Shown here: positions 53,861-64,000 of the stretch, piece by piece
Numbering within the stretch: the first letter of the stretch is position 1
Layout of the letters: every line of letters begins with the position of its first letter
Origin: Sphaerulina vaccinii
Lineage: Eukaryota > Ascomycota > Dothideomycetes > Mycosphaerellales > Mycosphaerellaceae
Length of the DNA: 64,000 bases
Assembly (NCBI GenBank): GCA_022570795.1
Contig: JAKUDP010000012.1
Location: forward strand, 1,364,001 to 1,428,000
Reading direction: 5' to 3'
Made by a program: the position numbers and the translations under genes
The notes under the pieces: generated by a model
What the model saw: only the letters and a program-made list of their open reading frames with translations
What the model was told of the DNA's origin: nothing
Databases searched by the model: none

Positions 53861-54733
53861 CTTGATGGGGGAGTTTCGCTTGATGATTGTGGGTTGTTGA
53901 TTGTCCTGAGCGTCGACTTGTGCGACGGACATGGTCGACTTTATGTCTTCTTCTCGTCAGGAGACTGCTGATTGAGGCCGCCATGGGGTGACACACTCTT
54001 CATAGCCCTGCTAGGTTCTCGAACGAATCGACTCTTGACTCCTGTCTATGATGCCGGTGAAGAGCTGCCATCAGCCCATACACTTTTCAGCCACGAGATA
54101 TCGCTGGAGAGCACACATACCGAAAGAAGACCGCCAAGGAAGTCTTGCTGACATCGCCAAGCCCGAGCTGAAAGGCTGCAGTGACAGTCTAAGGCATCCT
54201 CTTATGGTGAAGAAGGACTGTCTCTCAAGATCTGGTGTTCGTCTGCTCGCTGCGCTTGGGCGATTCGCACTTGAATGCTCGTCGATCTTGTGTTCGAAAG
54301 GTCGCGCCTGTCGACGATATTGCTTCGCGTAGTTCTCAGCTGATACGCCACACGTCGCAACAGCCGAGTCGTGGTCTTGTGCTTTGCTGCCGAATACGGC
54401 AACTTGTCGCAGACTAGATTCATCGTGAATCGGCTCCGAAATTGCTTTGCAGAAGTTACTGTTCGATAGCCTGCCTACTCAGCTGAGTAGCTTGTGATTG
54501 GTGTTCGAGCTTCGAGGATGGCTGAGTCTTCAACTGCTCGATTGCAGGCTTCCCTTCCACTGTATGCTAAGCGTAGTGCATAGAGAGGGCATCGCGTATC
54601 TGGCTCGAGCGATGTCTGTGTTTGAGCTCAATACCCCAGTGGATCTGAGCTCAGTAACACATTATCAACAGCGGTCAGCGGATGCCTTCTGCCCACTACA
54701 CTGACCACTGCTCTACAGCGAATACCAGCTCTT
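53861..54733. other. intergenic stretch, no gene seen
   Basis: About 870 bp. Upstream in-frame codons of the surface protein extend to 53932 but lie before the signal peptide. Short frames on both strands are not convincing. Confidence 0.4.
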
Positions 54734-56622
54734 TCACTCGTACACGCGACCTTTCCGCACATAGTCCACGACTCGCTCGCCACGACTATCCACACTACCG
54801 ATAGCTAGTCTGCCAACATCACTACCAGCTTCGACATCTCCATATCGTACTTTGAGATTCTTGAGAAGCTTCGCCCTGTCCGACGACTCCATATATGTTC
54901 CGTTACTGGCCAGTGGAACGTACTCATTGTTTCGAGTGGCCAGACTGGAGAAGTTCAGTAGGATGTCCGGACCCCGTGTCAAGAACAGTCGTACACAAGG
55001 TCGCACGAGACTAGCGATGATGAGCACTGTCGAAGCGATAGAGAGTGCTATCACCCAAGACTCGTGGCTTTTGATGACTGGTATGATGAAGCTGAGGGTA
55101 CCAGGAGCAGTCTTGATATCGTACGCGTTGTATGATCCGGCACGATCACTTGGCAGGCCACCAGTTATGGCATATGAGCCACTTTGGACATTCCACCAGG
55201 TATTGATCAAGCGACTGAACGACCTCGAGAACTCTGCTGGGTCCATGTCTGGGCGACTAGTTCTATCCATTGCTGTGACATTCCCTGGATGTACGAAGTA
55301 CATATCGAAGGGGTTCGGGTTACTGCTTTCTTGGCTGTAGATGCTGGACGACGAGTTTACGAGCGACCACGAATCGGTATTGTCGGAGTCCAGCGCAGTA
55401 AACGCAGGAGCTGGATTGGAGAGCTTCGAGCGTCTGACCATAGTAGGAACGCATGCGGAAGTTAGAGATATTGAGGCGTTGCCACAAGTCATGCCAACCT
55501 CGACATAGGTAGTCATTAAGTTACACCGGTATCTGCCTACATGATTGCGAAATGTGAAGGTTTGTGGTATGAGGTCTTCGGGTGCTGTACTGTATCTCGA
55601 AGGGTCGAAGGTGGCATTCCAATACGTCGCGAATTGATCACCAGGTATGGCGTGTAGATCGCTCGCCAGATCACAGGCAGTGTGCATGTATCTGACTTCG
55701 AGGTTGGCAGTGTATATGCTGCTGAGATTGTTTACTCCTGTCATCGGTGTGCCGACAAGCGATGAGAAGTAGATGTCTTGGGATGTGTTGGTAGCATACC
55801 AGCCATCGGTATCGGGACTATAGGCATCTTCGTATACCTCCACGAAGGGTATCTTGAGATTGCCCCATAGATCGACTGTCGCGTTGTACGATGCTGATGA
55901 CGAGAGAAGGGCTGCCGTAAATACTGTCACTGCTATTGCTCTCGGTATTGCTGCACCAGATCCAGCGTAGTATGGCGTGGAGTTGAAGTCAGCATACTTG
56001 TAAGTGTTGGCCGATGTATATGTAGTGTTACCCACTGTCATGATCCTTAGCGAAGCTTGGCCTCCAAGTGGAGAGAGCAACCAGAGGACCATCAAGCCGG
56101 GCCCAAGGATGCTGATGATGCGCAGCTGTAGCTGTGAAGTGACAGTACTTGTAAGGGACGTGCTGCCCGCGAGTAGATCTAGAACTCCGACTCGTTCTCC
56201 GCGCTCTAGGCGCCAGAGCAAAACTGCATGAGCGGCTCGGCCTATAACGCAAGCGAACAGGATTGGGAACACTGTAGGCCCCTACACTTCGTTCAGTCTG
56301 AGATACACGAAACTGGATAGACGACACTCACATATTTGGTGGCTTCCTGGAGTATCGGGGTCATGCGAGGGTGATAGAGCGTCCACGCTTGATCGTAGTG
56401 ACGAACGGTGATTGCGAAAGTCAGAAAGATAGCTGATAAGACTAGTAGGATTGCGTCAAACAGCAAGTCTACCAGCTGGAAACTAGAATGCTTGACAGCT
56501 TTTGGCGAAGAAGGCCAGCCATTTGGCTCGTATACTTCCTTATCAAGAAGAACCATGTCGGAAGGCGTCGACGTTATTGAGTTTGCAGCAGCGGTCTTCG
56601 GAAGCGGTCCTAGGAGGTCCAT
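54734..56622 (-). CDS. large fungal membrane protein with glycosylated ectodomain
   Basis: Exons 56622-56332 and 56281-54734 (50-nt intron); 612 aa. There is no classic signal peptide. The first membrane helix is near residue 50 (LVDLLFDAILLVLSAIFLTF), with further helices near 100 and 150. An ectodomain of about 270 residues has many N-glycosylation sites (NTTY, NATV, NTS, NLS, NATF, NAS, NVT) and paired Cys. The final helix is ESWVIALSIASTVLIIASLV, and a cytosolic tail with charged residues follows. This is the layout of an uncharacterised family common in filamentous ascomycetes. No transport or enzyme motif is seen, so the function is unknown. Confidence 0.75.
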
Positions 56623-57161
56623 GATGTCGACAGTCTGTAGTGTAAGTTAAACTTGTCTTGGTAGCTGGGCGTGGAAGCTTACTTGTAGCACTATTGGCCT
56701 GTGTGCTGCGCATTCGCGATACGCCACCGAGACATCGCTGTGCAGCGAGATTGCCATGAGGTACGAGTGAGCTCGCAAGTTCGCTGATCATTATTGGTCG
56801 AACCGGTCTCGCGTGGCGCTGTCGTGTAACGGAGGTACAGGCCGCAGTCTGCTGTGGCACACACATGGCCGCCGGCCCTCATACGGCTGAGGGAAGGATG
56901 CTGATTGTCGCAAACCGAACTCGTAGCTGAAGTGTTCCCAGTAACGCCGTGGGTACATTATGTCTTGTGGCTCAGCCAAATTTCTCGCAGCCGATTGTTT
57001 GCCTTATGCTAGGCACTGTTGAATATCTCGCTTCTCAAAAATGATCAAATCTTACCCTGGGTATATCCTATAGTGAACGCCTGCATACCTTTCTCCGCCT
57101 TGTTCCCTCTGATGGCTTGGTTGGATCTTCGTCAGTCATGCACCTTGAGACCTGCGCTAAA
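56623..57161. other. intergenic stretch, no gene seen
   Basis: About 540 bp between two minus-strand genes. It should hold the Esa1 3' UTR and the promoter of the membrane protein. No feature is recognised. Confidence 0.4.
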
Positions 57162-58934
57162 TCACCAAGCCCATGTCCTAGCACTAGCAGAGAACACAGG
57201 AGGTCTCCATACCAACCTCTCCGGGTCAATGACCCTCTTTCCCTTGATCTTTTCTTTCTCTTTCCTCGCCTCCCGCGCAGCTAACACGCTATCCGGGAGC
57301 ACAATCACATGGTTCTTGTTCATATATCGCAGCATGTTCAAGTTTTGCAACGTGTGAAGCACATCATTCGTGGTCATCGCAAGATTACTGCCGATTTCCT
57401 CAATTGATGAATGGCCGCCACCCACACCACCACCTTCGGCCTCGCGGTCCAGTAAATAGTCAACGATGACTTCTTGCCAGTAAGCACGATAGCCTAGGAG
57501 ACCAAGATCGGAGAGAGGCTTCTCGGGAGAGCCAAGTTTCATTTCGATCTTGGAGAGTTCGTAGGAGAACTGGATGAGTAGAGCTCCATAGCCCTTTCTT
57601 TGCCATTGCGGGAGTGTAAGGATACAAGCAACATTGTAGCCTTCAGCAGACTCCTTTTCTTTCGAAAAGTAACCAATGAGATGGTGTCCGTGTTCATCTC
57701 GTGTTGTCATGCAGTAGAAGAGGAAAGGATCCACGTCGTAGTAGAGTGTTTTGTGATCGAGGAAGAGTTTGGAGAGAAGACAGAGATTTCGACACCAGGT
57801 GCGCTGTCTACGCCCATCGATTTCGAAGAAGGATACGTTGTCATCCCGATAGATTTCGTTGCCAGGTGGGTGTTTGAGCTGACACTTTTTGCGATGTCGC
57901 CCGAATTGGAATTGACTCCCGAAGTATGATAGACAGAACTCGCAGATGTAGACCATGTCGCAATCGGTGAACTCTGCCGGATAAGGTGAGAAGTACCAAG
58001 GTTCTATCTCGTGCATTCCCATCTGTAGCTTGTCCAGGTTTCGAACTCGGCTGATTTCTGTTTGGTTTTGTGTCATACTTCCTCCGGTTCGGAGCTTTTC
58101 AATTTCTTCTTCGCGCGAGTATGGTACTGTATCAGGCACGGCTTTCGCTGCCGCAGCTGCTTCTTGCATGTCGACGAGGTCTACAGCAGATTCGTCGTCT
58201 GGCTGGGGCGTGCCGTCCACGTCTTCTGTAAGCACTGCTACATTGGGATCTCTATTCTCCTTGCCTCCACCGGACCGTTCGATCTTGAGCTTTGCACCGA
58301 GATCTGAGGGCGCTTCGGAAGCGTCTCGCGTCGCTGTACCGCTTCGAGGTCGTTTCTGGCCTACTTTGGTGTTCTTGGAGTTCTCATTCTTGGTTGGCTG
58401 AGACTTCGATTGAGCAGTCTTTTGCTTAGATTTCTCTGCCTTCTCTGGAATTGGCCACTCGACTTCTTGAGTCAGATCGAGTCGTTCTGCAGGCACCCAT
58501 TCATCCAGACGCTTATTGAAGTCCTGGTAGTGAACATAGAACGTTGGACGTCCTTTCCTGGTTTGCATGGACAGGATCTCAGCCTTTCGTTTCTCGCCAT
58601 CCTGAGTAGCTATTAGCATGCAGTCATGGCTGTACAAGCAGGCAGAACCAATATGTCCAGAAGCAATAAGTCGCCATTGCGAGATTCTTGTGTTGGGATG
58701 TCGCCTGGTCGTTCTGGCTTCATATCGGCCTGGTGTCACGACAACTCACCTTTTCAACCATCGCTTTGGTGCCGATCCTGTACACACAGCGCCGTCAGTA
58801 TACTCGTTCGGTTCGCGATTTTGAAACTCGTCGTCATGCTGAACATACCTCAGCGTTGACAGCGTCGCCATGCCGCGTTCTGCTTTGACGTCGTCGCCGC
58901 TATTTCCGCCATTTTTAGTGTCGTCACGCGCCAT
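57162..58934 (-). CDS. ESA1: MYST histone acetyltransferase, NuA4 catalytic subunit
   Basis: Exons 58934-58849, 58777-58750 and 58601-57162; introns 71 and 148 nt; the middle exon has only 28 nt; 517 aa. The chromo-barrel domain (about 25-75) contains [17 protein letters not shown] Lys/Ser-rich linker follows. The MYST domain starts near residue 230, with the C2HC zinc finger CEFCLSYF...HRKKC from 258. NVACILTLP carries the catalytic Cys, QRKGYG near 371 binds acetyl-CoA, and [18 protein letters not shown] follows. The C-terminus ends SARTWAW, like Esa1 orthologs. It acetylates H4 and H2A in NuA4 for transcription and DNA repair. It shares a 241-bp divergent promoter with the Rex4 gene. Confidence 0.93.
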
Positions 58935-59175
58935 ATCGGGCGACTATGAAGTTGATTTGCAAGTCTTGTGAGTTTATCGACGATGTACGAGTATTGACGA
59001 TGATATGCAGTTCGTCGTCGTCGTGCTTGTCGTTGATGGATTGCGCCCGAGAGAAGGCACCAGCCACGGCGGACTTCGGGCTCTCTTTCCTCCAGCGCCA
59101 CTCGCTTTTTTCGAACCCAAACCTCAAGCTTGAACGGCGTCCGTTACTGTCGCAAACGATGTAGCGATCTGAAGA

Positions 59176-60318
59176 ATGTCAGGACCAGATCCGACAACGA
59201 TTGGAAGCAATTGGAAGATCCTCCAGCAGCGACTGCAGGCCGAGAAGAGGGCAAATGGCGAGAGCACAAGCACTGGAGTGAAGCGCAAGAGAGTGCCCGA
59301 GAAGAGCAGCAGCAGCAGCAGCAAGAAGACCGTGAACGGGTTCAAGAAGACCAAGTTCGACTTCAACTCGGCCAACGGGACATCACTGGGAAAGAAACGC
59401 AAGATGGGTGGGATCATGTCTACTCCAAAGGACGCAGATTTGGTCAACGATCACGATATACCACAGTCCGACGTTACAGCAGCCTATGGCACCACGACAA
59501 CGAAGAAGCGAGCTTCGTTCGCAGACGAAGTCAATGGAGGCTTACATCCTACGAATAAGATTGGCAAATACATTGCGCTCGATTGTGAAATGGTTGGTAC
59601 AGGTCCACCTCCACATCTCGACAATGTGCTTGCTCGAGCTTCTCTCGTCAATTTTCATGGCGAGCAAATCTACGACTCCTATGTGCAAGCGCCTCCAAAG
59701 GTCCGGATAGAAGATTACAGAACATATGTCTCTGGCATCAAACCGCACCATCTGAAAGCAGGCTATGCGAGGACGTTTGCAGAAGTTCAGCAGGATGTCG
59801 CGAAATTGATGGAGGGTAGGATACTTGTAGGGCACGCTCTACGGAATGATCTGAGTGCATTGATGCTCAGCCATCCAAAGAGAGACTTGAGAGATACGTC
59901 AAGACACCCAAAGTTCAGGATCGACAGCAAAGGCAAGCCACCTGCGTTGAGAAACCTGGCGAGGAGTGAATTAGGCCTGGAGATTCAAACTGGAGAGCAT
60001 TCGTCGGTGGAAGATGCAAGAGCTACTATGCTGCTATTCCAGAAGGAGAAGAAGGGATTCGAAGAGGAGAATCGAAGACAGTTTGGGCAGAAGAAGGTTG
60101 TTGCTGTGAAGGAGAAGGCCAAGGAGGATACGCCTGATGTGGAGGATGATGAGGAGCAGGATGAAGAGGAAGATGAGGAGGACGAAGATGACTTGGATCT
60201 ACTATCTGGAGAAGAGCTCGAGGATTCGCTTTCGAAGGAGGCGAGCAAAGCGGGCAAGCTGGCACAGATGAGTAAGAAGAAGAAGACTAAGAAAAAGAAG
60301 CGCACGAAGAGGAAGTAA
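59176..60318 (+). CDS. REX4: Rex4-type 3'-5' RNA exonuclease
   Basis: Single exon, 380 aa. The basic Ser/Lys-rich N-tail (about 1-125) is followed by a DEDDh exonuclease domain at about 130-295. ALDCEMVGTG supplies D136 and E138, GHALRNDL the third acidic residue (D225), and HSSVEDA the His and last Asp (about 275 and 280). The C-terminus has an acidic run and then a very Lys-rich end suited to the nucleolus. Rex4 proteins process pre-rRNA (ITS1 region). The length and order fit filamentous-fungal Rex4. It is divergent from Esa1. Confidence 0.92.
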   Translation: MSGPDPTTIGSNWKILQQRLQAEKRANGESTSTGVKRKRVPEKSSSSSSKKTVNGFKKTKFDFNSANGTSLGKKRKMGGIMSTPKDADLVNDHDIPQSDVTAAYGTTTTKKRASFADEVNGGLHPTNKIGKYIALDCEMVGTGPPPHLDNVLARASLVNFHGEQIYDSYVQAPPKVRIEDYRTYVSGIKPHHLKAGYARTFAEVQQDVAKLMEGRILVGHALRNDLSALMLSHPKRDLRDTSRHPKFRIDSKGKPPALRNLARSELGLEIQTGEHSSVEDARATMLLFQKEKKGFEEENRRQFGQKKVVAVKEKAKEDTPDVEDDEEQDEEEDEEDEDDLDLLSGEELEDSLSKEASKAGKLAQMSKKKKTKKKKRTKRK

Positions 60319-60561
60319 TACTTATTCCAACATGCGAGCAAAGAAATTAGACTGGCTAGCAGCTTATCAGAGACCAGACGTCGGAAACCGCTGAAAGATG
60401 TGAAGCTGCCACGTGTCAAAGGTAGGCATTGTGTGGTAGCGAAGAAAGCTCAAACAGATTTCTTTCTTCGGAAACGTCGTGCGAATTGACAACCACCAAG
60501 CTACTGTGTCGACTTCTGTGCTCGCGGCCCAAAACATCCACCTTTCAGAGATACCGACAAC
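60319..60561. other. short intergenic spacer
   Basis: About 240 bp between two plus-strand genes; leader and promoter of the small secreted protein. Nothing else is seen. Confidence 0.35.
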
Positions 60562-60882
60562 ATGTCTCTCGTGCATCTCTTTCTTCTTCTGGCCATGGCG
60601 ACAGGCTCGCTTGCCAACTCGACAGTGGATGGAGTCTCCAGCGACTATTCTGCCTCAGACCATCACAGCAACCATAACAGCATACGTGGGCAGATCACCG
60701 CGATCAATCCAAAGGGATGTGGAATTCGAAATCGTCGCTTCGACATAGCCGTCAACAGATATCTCGAAGCTGAGTGTAAGGGTACTTCACTGGACGTCAC
60801 GGCTACTGGCGATGTCTGGGGCCCTCACAACGATCCCCAACCCATCATGGACCAGTACGCGACAGTACACATGGATATGTGA
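60562..60882 (+). CDS. small secreted protein, 106 aa
   Basis: Single exon. Residues 1-18 (MSLVHLFLLLAMATGSLA) form a signal peptide, giving a mature protein of about 88 residues with only two Cys (KGCG and AECKG). Mature residues are rich in Ser, Asn, His and Asp at the start, then SIRGQITAINPKGCGIRN, which has beta character. There is no membrane segment or GPI tail. No family is recognised. Small size, secretion and lack of known domains are usual in candidate effectors or surface proteins, but this is inference. Confidence 0.6.
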   Translation: MSLVHLFLLLAMATGSLANSTVDGVSSDYSASDHHSNHNSIRGQITAINPKGCGIRNRRFDIAVNRYLEAECKGTSLDVTATGDVWGPHNDPQPIMDQYATVHMDM

Positions 60883-61541
60883 CAAGATTCGCCTTGAGCA
60901 GCATATGTTCTGACCGACCGCGCTACGTAGGAGACTGTCTTTCCACTTCCCCCGAAGATAACACAACATCAGACGTCGTTCGAATACCATGGAATATGCA
61001 AGTTGGAGTCCTTCTCTAACTTGAATTGTCAAGGGCGACCGGACTATACTCTAGGAGACGTAAGCAACAATATAACATACGTATCAAGGCCCTTTATACT
61101 GACCAGCGCAGGCGCATGACAGGTATAGCTGGGGACGATGCCAGACAAATACTGTCATTAAGGCGAATAATGGTATTCTTGTCAGTATTGGTCCAGTGGC
61201 ATGGGAACGAAGCTTGAAATGGTCTTGCGTATATTGAAGCTTCGACGTCGCTGCATACAACGGCGTCTTTTTGTGCCATCTTCGATATAATCCGTCACGA
61301 TTTCAAAGATCGTTCGCACGAATCAACACAGATTTTGGGAAATCACCCTTCCAACTTCAGCATATTCTGCTTCAATTGGCACGAGGTTGTGGCATGCAAG
61401 CGGAATGATGAAAAGCACAAGGTTGTGGTAAGCAGAAAGCCACAACATTAAAGGGTACCGAATGCATAGGTACCACCACACAGCAATCGATATCCCTGGC
61501 CCTTGAATCAACATCCCGGCTTTTCGCCCTCACTGACATTC
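60883..61541. other. intergenic, convergent 3' regions
   Basis: About 660 bp between the small secreted protein and the convergent Hei10-like gene. No feature is recognised. Confidence 0.4.
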
Positions 61542-62880
61542 TCAACGCATCATCATGCCGCCGTATCCACCACCTGGCCGGTTCGAGCCCATGCCCGCGC
61601 GACTCAACGGTGGAGCAACATTTTGCGGTCTGCCCATACGCATGCCGGCGCTCATACCATAGCCATTGTTGGGACTATCTCCGGGCCCATTCGCTGTGCC
61701 GTATCGTCCTCGTGGCGTAGCTCCGCGATGCGAGTCATTGCCCATACCAGCTCCAAGAGTGCCTCCGAGCATGCTCTGATTGTAGTTACCAAACGCTGGG
61801 CGACTGTACGCCTGTGGCAGACGTTGACGATTTGTCGAAGTTCCTGGTGGGTTGATGGGCAAGCTGTCTTAGAAAATGTCAGTGTAACGAATCCACACTT
61901 GCATTTGCAGAACTCACGAGACGTGCCAACTCCAGGACGGTAGCTGGCGCCACCGGGTTGGTAGGTCGCGCCGGTGTTCTGCTGGGAGTAGCTCTGCTGA
62001 CCACCCTGTGGCCAGGAGTTCGTACGCTGTTGACGACGCTCGTCGCCGCCACCACTTCCATTGCTGCCTGCGCGAGCACGTGGGTCGTGATATTGCTGAC
62101 TCTGGCCAACAGGACGCTGCGTGGAAGTACGGTGCTGTGGTTGCTGCTGTGATCCAGCTTGCATCAGGATGTCCTCCGCGCCTTGATCAGCAGCAATCTC
62201 GAGATTTCCAGCTTGCTGCTGGACCTTGAGCTTGTTATAGAGACTTTGCGTCTGCGCAATGGCCTTGCTTTTCTCCTGAAGCGAGTTCTTGAGACGTTCG
62301 ACTTGACTGGCGAGCTCTCGTTTCTCTTCGGTGACAGCTGCGCGAGGCTGTCAGCTGAAAATCTTGAGTCGGATGACTGACAGTACTACCTTTAAGTGAT
62401 GCGTGAATGTGATCATTCTCTTCTTTGAGTAAGCGCTCAGAATCAACACGCTGTGATTCTAGAACCGAATACCTCTCTGTGAGGCTGCGTGCCAAATAGT
62501 CTTGGAAAGTGCTGCGATCATATCAGCGCGCATGTTCTCATCCTGCAGCTCGCCGAGGTGATTTACATCTCCTGAACCATCTGATATGCCCAAAAAGCCA
62601 ATCTACGGCCTGCGCATTCCATGATGATCGTTGGACTCAAGCCGCTGAGAATACTCGTCTTGTAGTCTTCTGTGGGGTTCAAGCTGGTCATGACTGCATC
62701 GTCTGGGTTGACAAGTTGGGTTGCGCAAGCAGGACACACGCGATGACCATCTCGTGGCTCGGTGAGACCAAGACGTCCGGCGCAAGGAATACAAAAGATG
62801 TGGCTGCAGGTCGTGACCACAGCTTGATCCGGGCACAAGCTACGACACTTGAGGTCATTGCAGTGCAGAGTGGAATCCAT
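61542..62880 (-). CDS. Hei10-like RING finger and coiled-coil protein
   Basis: Exons 62880-62567, 62511-62390, 62337-61918 and 61867-61542; introns 55, 52 and 50 nt; 393 aa. Residues about 7-53 form a C3HC4 RING (HCNDLKC, CSHIFCIPC, CPAC). A coiled coil spans about 110-185 (ARSLTERYSVLESQ, EEKRELASQVERLKNSLQEK). The rest is Gln/Gly/Arg/Ser-rich and disordered, ending GGGYGGMMMR. The order RING, coiled coil, disordered tail is that of Hei10/CCNB1IP1, a SUMO or ubiquitin E3 that marks meiotic crossovers, as in Sordaria. The last acceptor is taken as CTAAG rather than ACAG, because only that keeps the Gly-rich frame (LPINPPGTSTNRQRL). Confidence 0.78.
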
Positions 62881-63432
62881 TTCGGTTCGTTGCCACTCGC
62901 GAGTGGTCTTGGTGGTATACCTGAGGTAGGTGGCGTGTATCGTATCGCAATGGAGATTCGTTCTTGTCCATGTTAGCGTGCCTGCCATGTGAATATGCTC
63001 GAGGAAGGCACCTTCCAGAGCACCACTTCAAAATCGAGAAATGTACGCGCACACGGCGACTAAGAGGATGAAACCAGCTATAGCAGCTTCGATACATGTG
63101 AGACAGCTACCTAGATTTCGCTGCAAATATTTTACACCATATCAGCCCTTTACTCCTCGCTCCTCATCAAGCACCCACGCAAAGAATGGGTATTACATAG
63201 TCGCGGCCGTGAACGAGTGACATCAAAACAGATGGCAATAGGGAGTATCTCAAAAGCAAAAGCACAAATCACGCTTCTTCAAGCATGCAACAACACTTCG
63301 CATCTCGGCAGCGACAGACTTTTTCTCTTTGCATTAGAAGCTCGCGCGGTCGAAGCTTGACCAGCTGCTGCGAACGGACAACGCTCGCGCAATCGGGAAT
63401 CGACCATACGAGCGACGTTTGGATGCGGAGAG
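62881..63432. other. intergenic stretch
   Basis: About 550 bp between two minus-strand genes; promoter of the Hei10-like gene and 3' UTR of the next. No feature is recognised. Confidence 0.4.
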
Positions 63433-64000
63433 TCACGCATTACCAATCTGGCTGTGGCGGTGCTCTAGGCCACGAGTTGCGTATTTGGTGACGGGCTCTT
63501 CTGCAATCTCCTCGAGCTGGTGGCCGCCATCCGAGTCGTGCTCTACAATGTGTGTTGGCACTTCGGGAATGGTGTCGGCGTGGTTCTTGTATACGCTCTG
63601 TAGGCTGGAGCGGTTCGGCGTAGCAGCAGTGCTTTCGCTGTTGACGCTCATGCTTGTAGAGCTGCGGTCGTGGACCAAGTCTGGTGTAGGCGGCACTGCT
63701 GAGGATGTGCCAGACGTCCTCTTCGGATGCAGGTAGCTGCCAGTACCTTCGCTTCGGTTGTCGCCAAAGTCCGACTCTGAGTTGTTGCTCGAGTGATCGC
63801 CGTTCTCAGACTCTGGAGCAAGATGCTTCACTGGTCTCTTCCCTCTCTTCTTCCCAGACTCAGATCTGTGGTCATCGTCACCACCGTCGCTGCTGGTGGT
63901 ATCGGCACGTCGAGCGAGGTCGAGACCTTCGACAGCAGCGGCGCACTGCTCGGAGATGTTGCGGATGATATAGGCAATCGCATCCGTCTTGTCGCGGAGG
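63433..64000 (-). CDS. 3' part of a Ser/acidic-rich regulator-like protein
   Basis: The frame is open from the window edge to a TGA at 63433, 189 codons; the N-terminal part lies outside. The first visible residues form a helix, LRDKTDAIAYIIRNISEQCA, followed by AVEGLDLARR. The rest is disordered: a KKRGKRP basic patch, Ser/Asp/Asn-rich stretches, and a C-terminus of mixed acidic and His residues. The helix vaguely recalls C-terminal parts of Opi1-type regulators, but I cannot support that name. No membrane segment is present in this portion. Confidence 0.6.
   Translation of the reverse strand, partial: LRDKTDAIAYIIRNISEQCAAAVEGLDLARRADTTSSDGGDDDHRSESGKKRGKRPVKHLAPESENGDHSSNNSESDFGDNRSEGTGSYLHPKRTSGTSSAVPPTPDLVHDRSSTSMSVNSESTAATPNRSSLQSVYKNHADTIPEVPTHIVEHDSDGGHQLEEIAEEPVTKYATRGLEHRHSQIGNA

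Noticed and set aside
54048..54332. 94-codon plus-strand ORF
   Set aside because: No signal, domain or splice evidence; overlapping frames of similar size exist on both strands.
61578..61590. GGTTCGAGCCC resembling a tRNA B box
   Set aside because: It lies in the last exon of the Hei10-like gene and no A box or cloverleaf surrounds it.
1..64000. Search for CRISPR arrays, operon-type gene strings, rRNA and tRNA genes
   Set aside because: None found; genes are spliced and individually promoted as in a filamentous fungus.

Overview
The window is nuclear DNA of a filamentous ascomycete. Most genes carry short GT-AG introns (about 45-60 nt) with CTRAY-like branch sites (GCTAAC, GCTGAC), and the gene set is fungal: a Tbf1-type telobox factor, an Esa1 MYST acetyltransferase, Mdv1, AroQ chorismate mutase, a Hei10-like RING protein and GPI-type surface proteins. 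An AT-rich TpA-dense island (about 6190-6800) looks like RIP-mutated repeat DNA. The mix, including a ZtGT2-like glycosyltransferase and families of small 2EXR/F-box-like and Myb-like paralogs, suggests a Dothideomycete of the Mycosphaerella type; that placement is inference. Gene models below were rebuilt by hand from splice sites and reading-frame continuity.

1-9.3 kb: 5' end of an acidic disordered protein (minus), an eIF4E-binding 4E-T/Eap1-like protein (plus), a gene-poor stretch with the RIP-like island, then a Tbf1-like telomere/promoter-binding protein.

10-19 kb: the most distinctive block. A processive GT2 glycosyltransferase (minus) faces an acyltransferase-3-like membrane protein (plus), followed by a 1156-aa protein joining a secreted GH16-like domain to a second acyltransferase-like membrane domain. 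The two acyltransferase modules appear homologous and share an intron position and phase. Together they look like a cell-surface polysaccharide synthesis and O-acylation/remodelling locus.

19-35 kb: epoxide hydrolase, a 2EXR-like gene, two Myb-like paralogs (one with an apparent frameshift), an F-box-like gene with a 30-residue internal duplication, a seven-exon CorA-like protein, an 89-aa three-exon gene, a nine-exon amino-acid permease, an unknown five-exon gene and an atypical protein kinase.

35-47.7 kb: mostly conserved metabolism and housekeeping: an unknown nuclear protein, a 3-hydroxyacyl-CoA dehydrogenase fused to a beta-propeller, a cytochrome b5-b5 reductase fusion, a soluble-looking P450 with an unusual N-terminus, chorismate mutase and Mdv1.

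47.9-53.1 kb: a rapidly evolving tandem array of 2EXR/F-box-like copies: A (internally deleted), B (longest), C (dead, split by a small inverted-repeat element) and D (short, one intron). A possible HEPN-like ORF lies between B and C.

53.1-64 kb: a Cys-rich GPI-type surface protein whose stop codon overlaps that of copy D, a large glycosylated membrane protein, Esa1 and Rex4 on a shared 241-bp promoter, a small secreted protein, a Hei10-like RING/coiled-coil protein and the 3' part of another gene. No tRNA, rRNA or CRISPR array was recognised.
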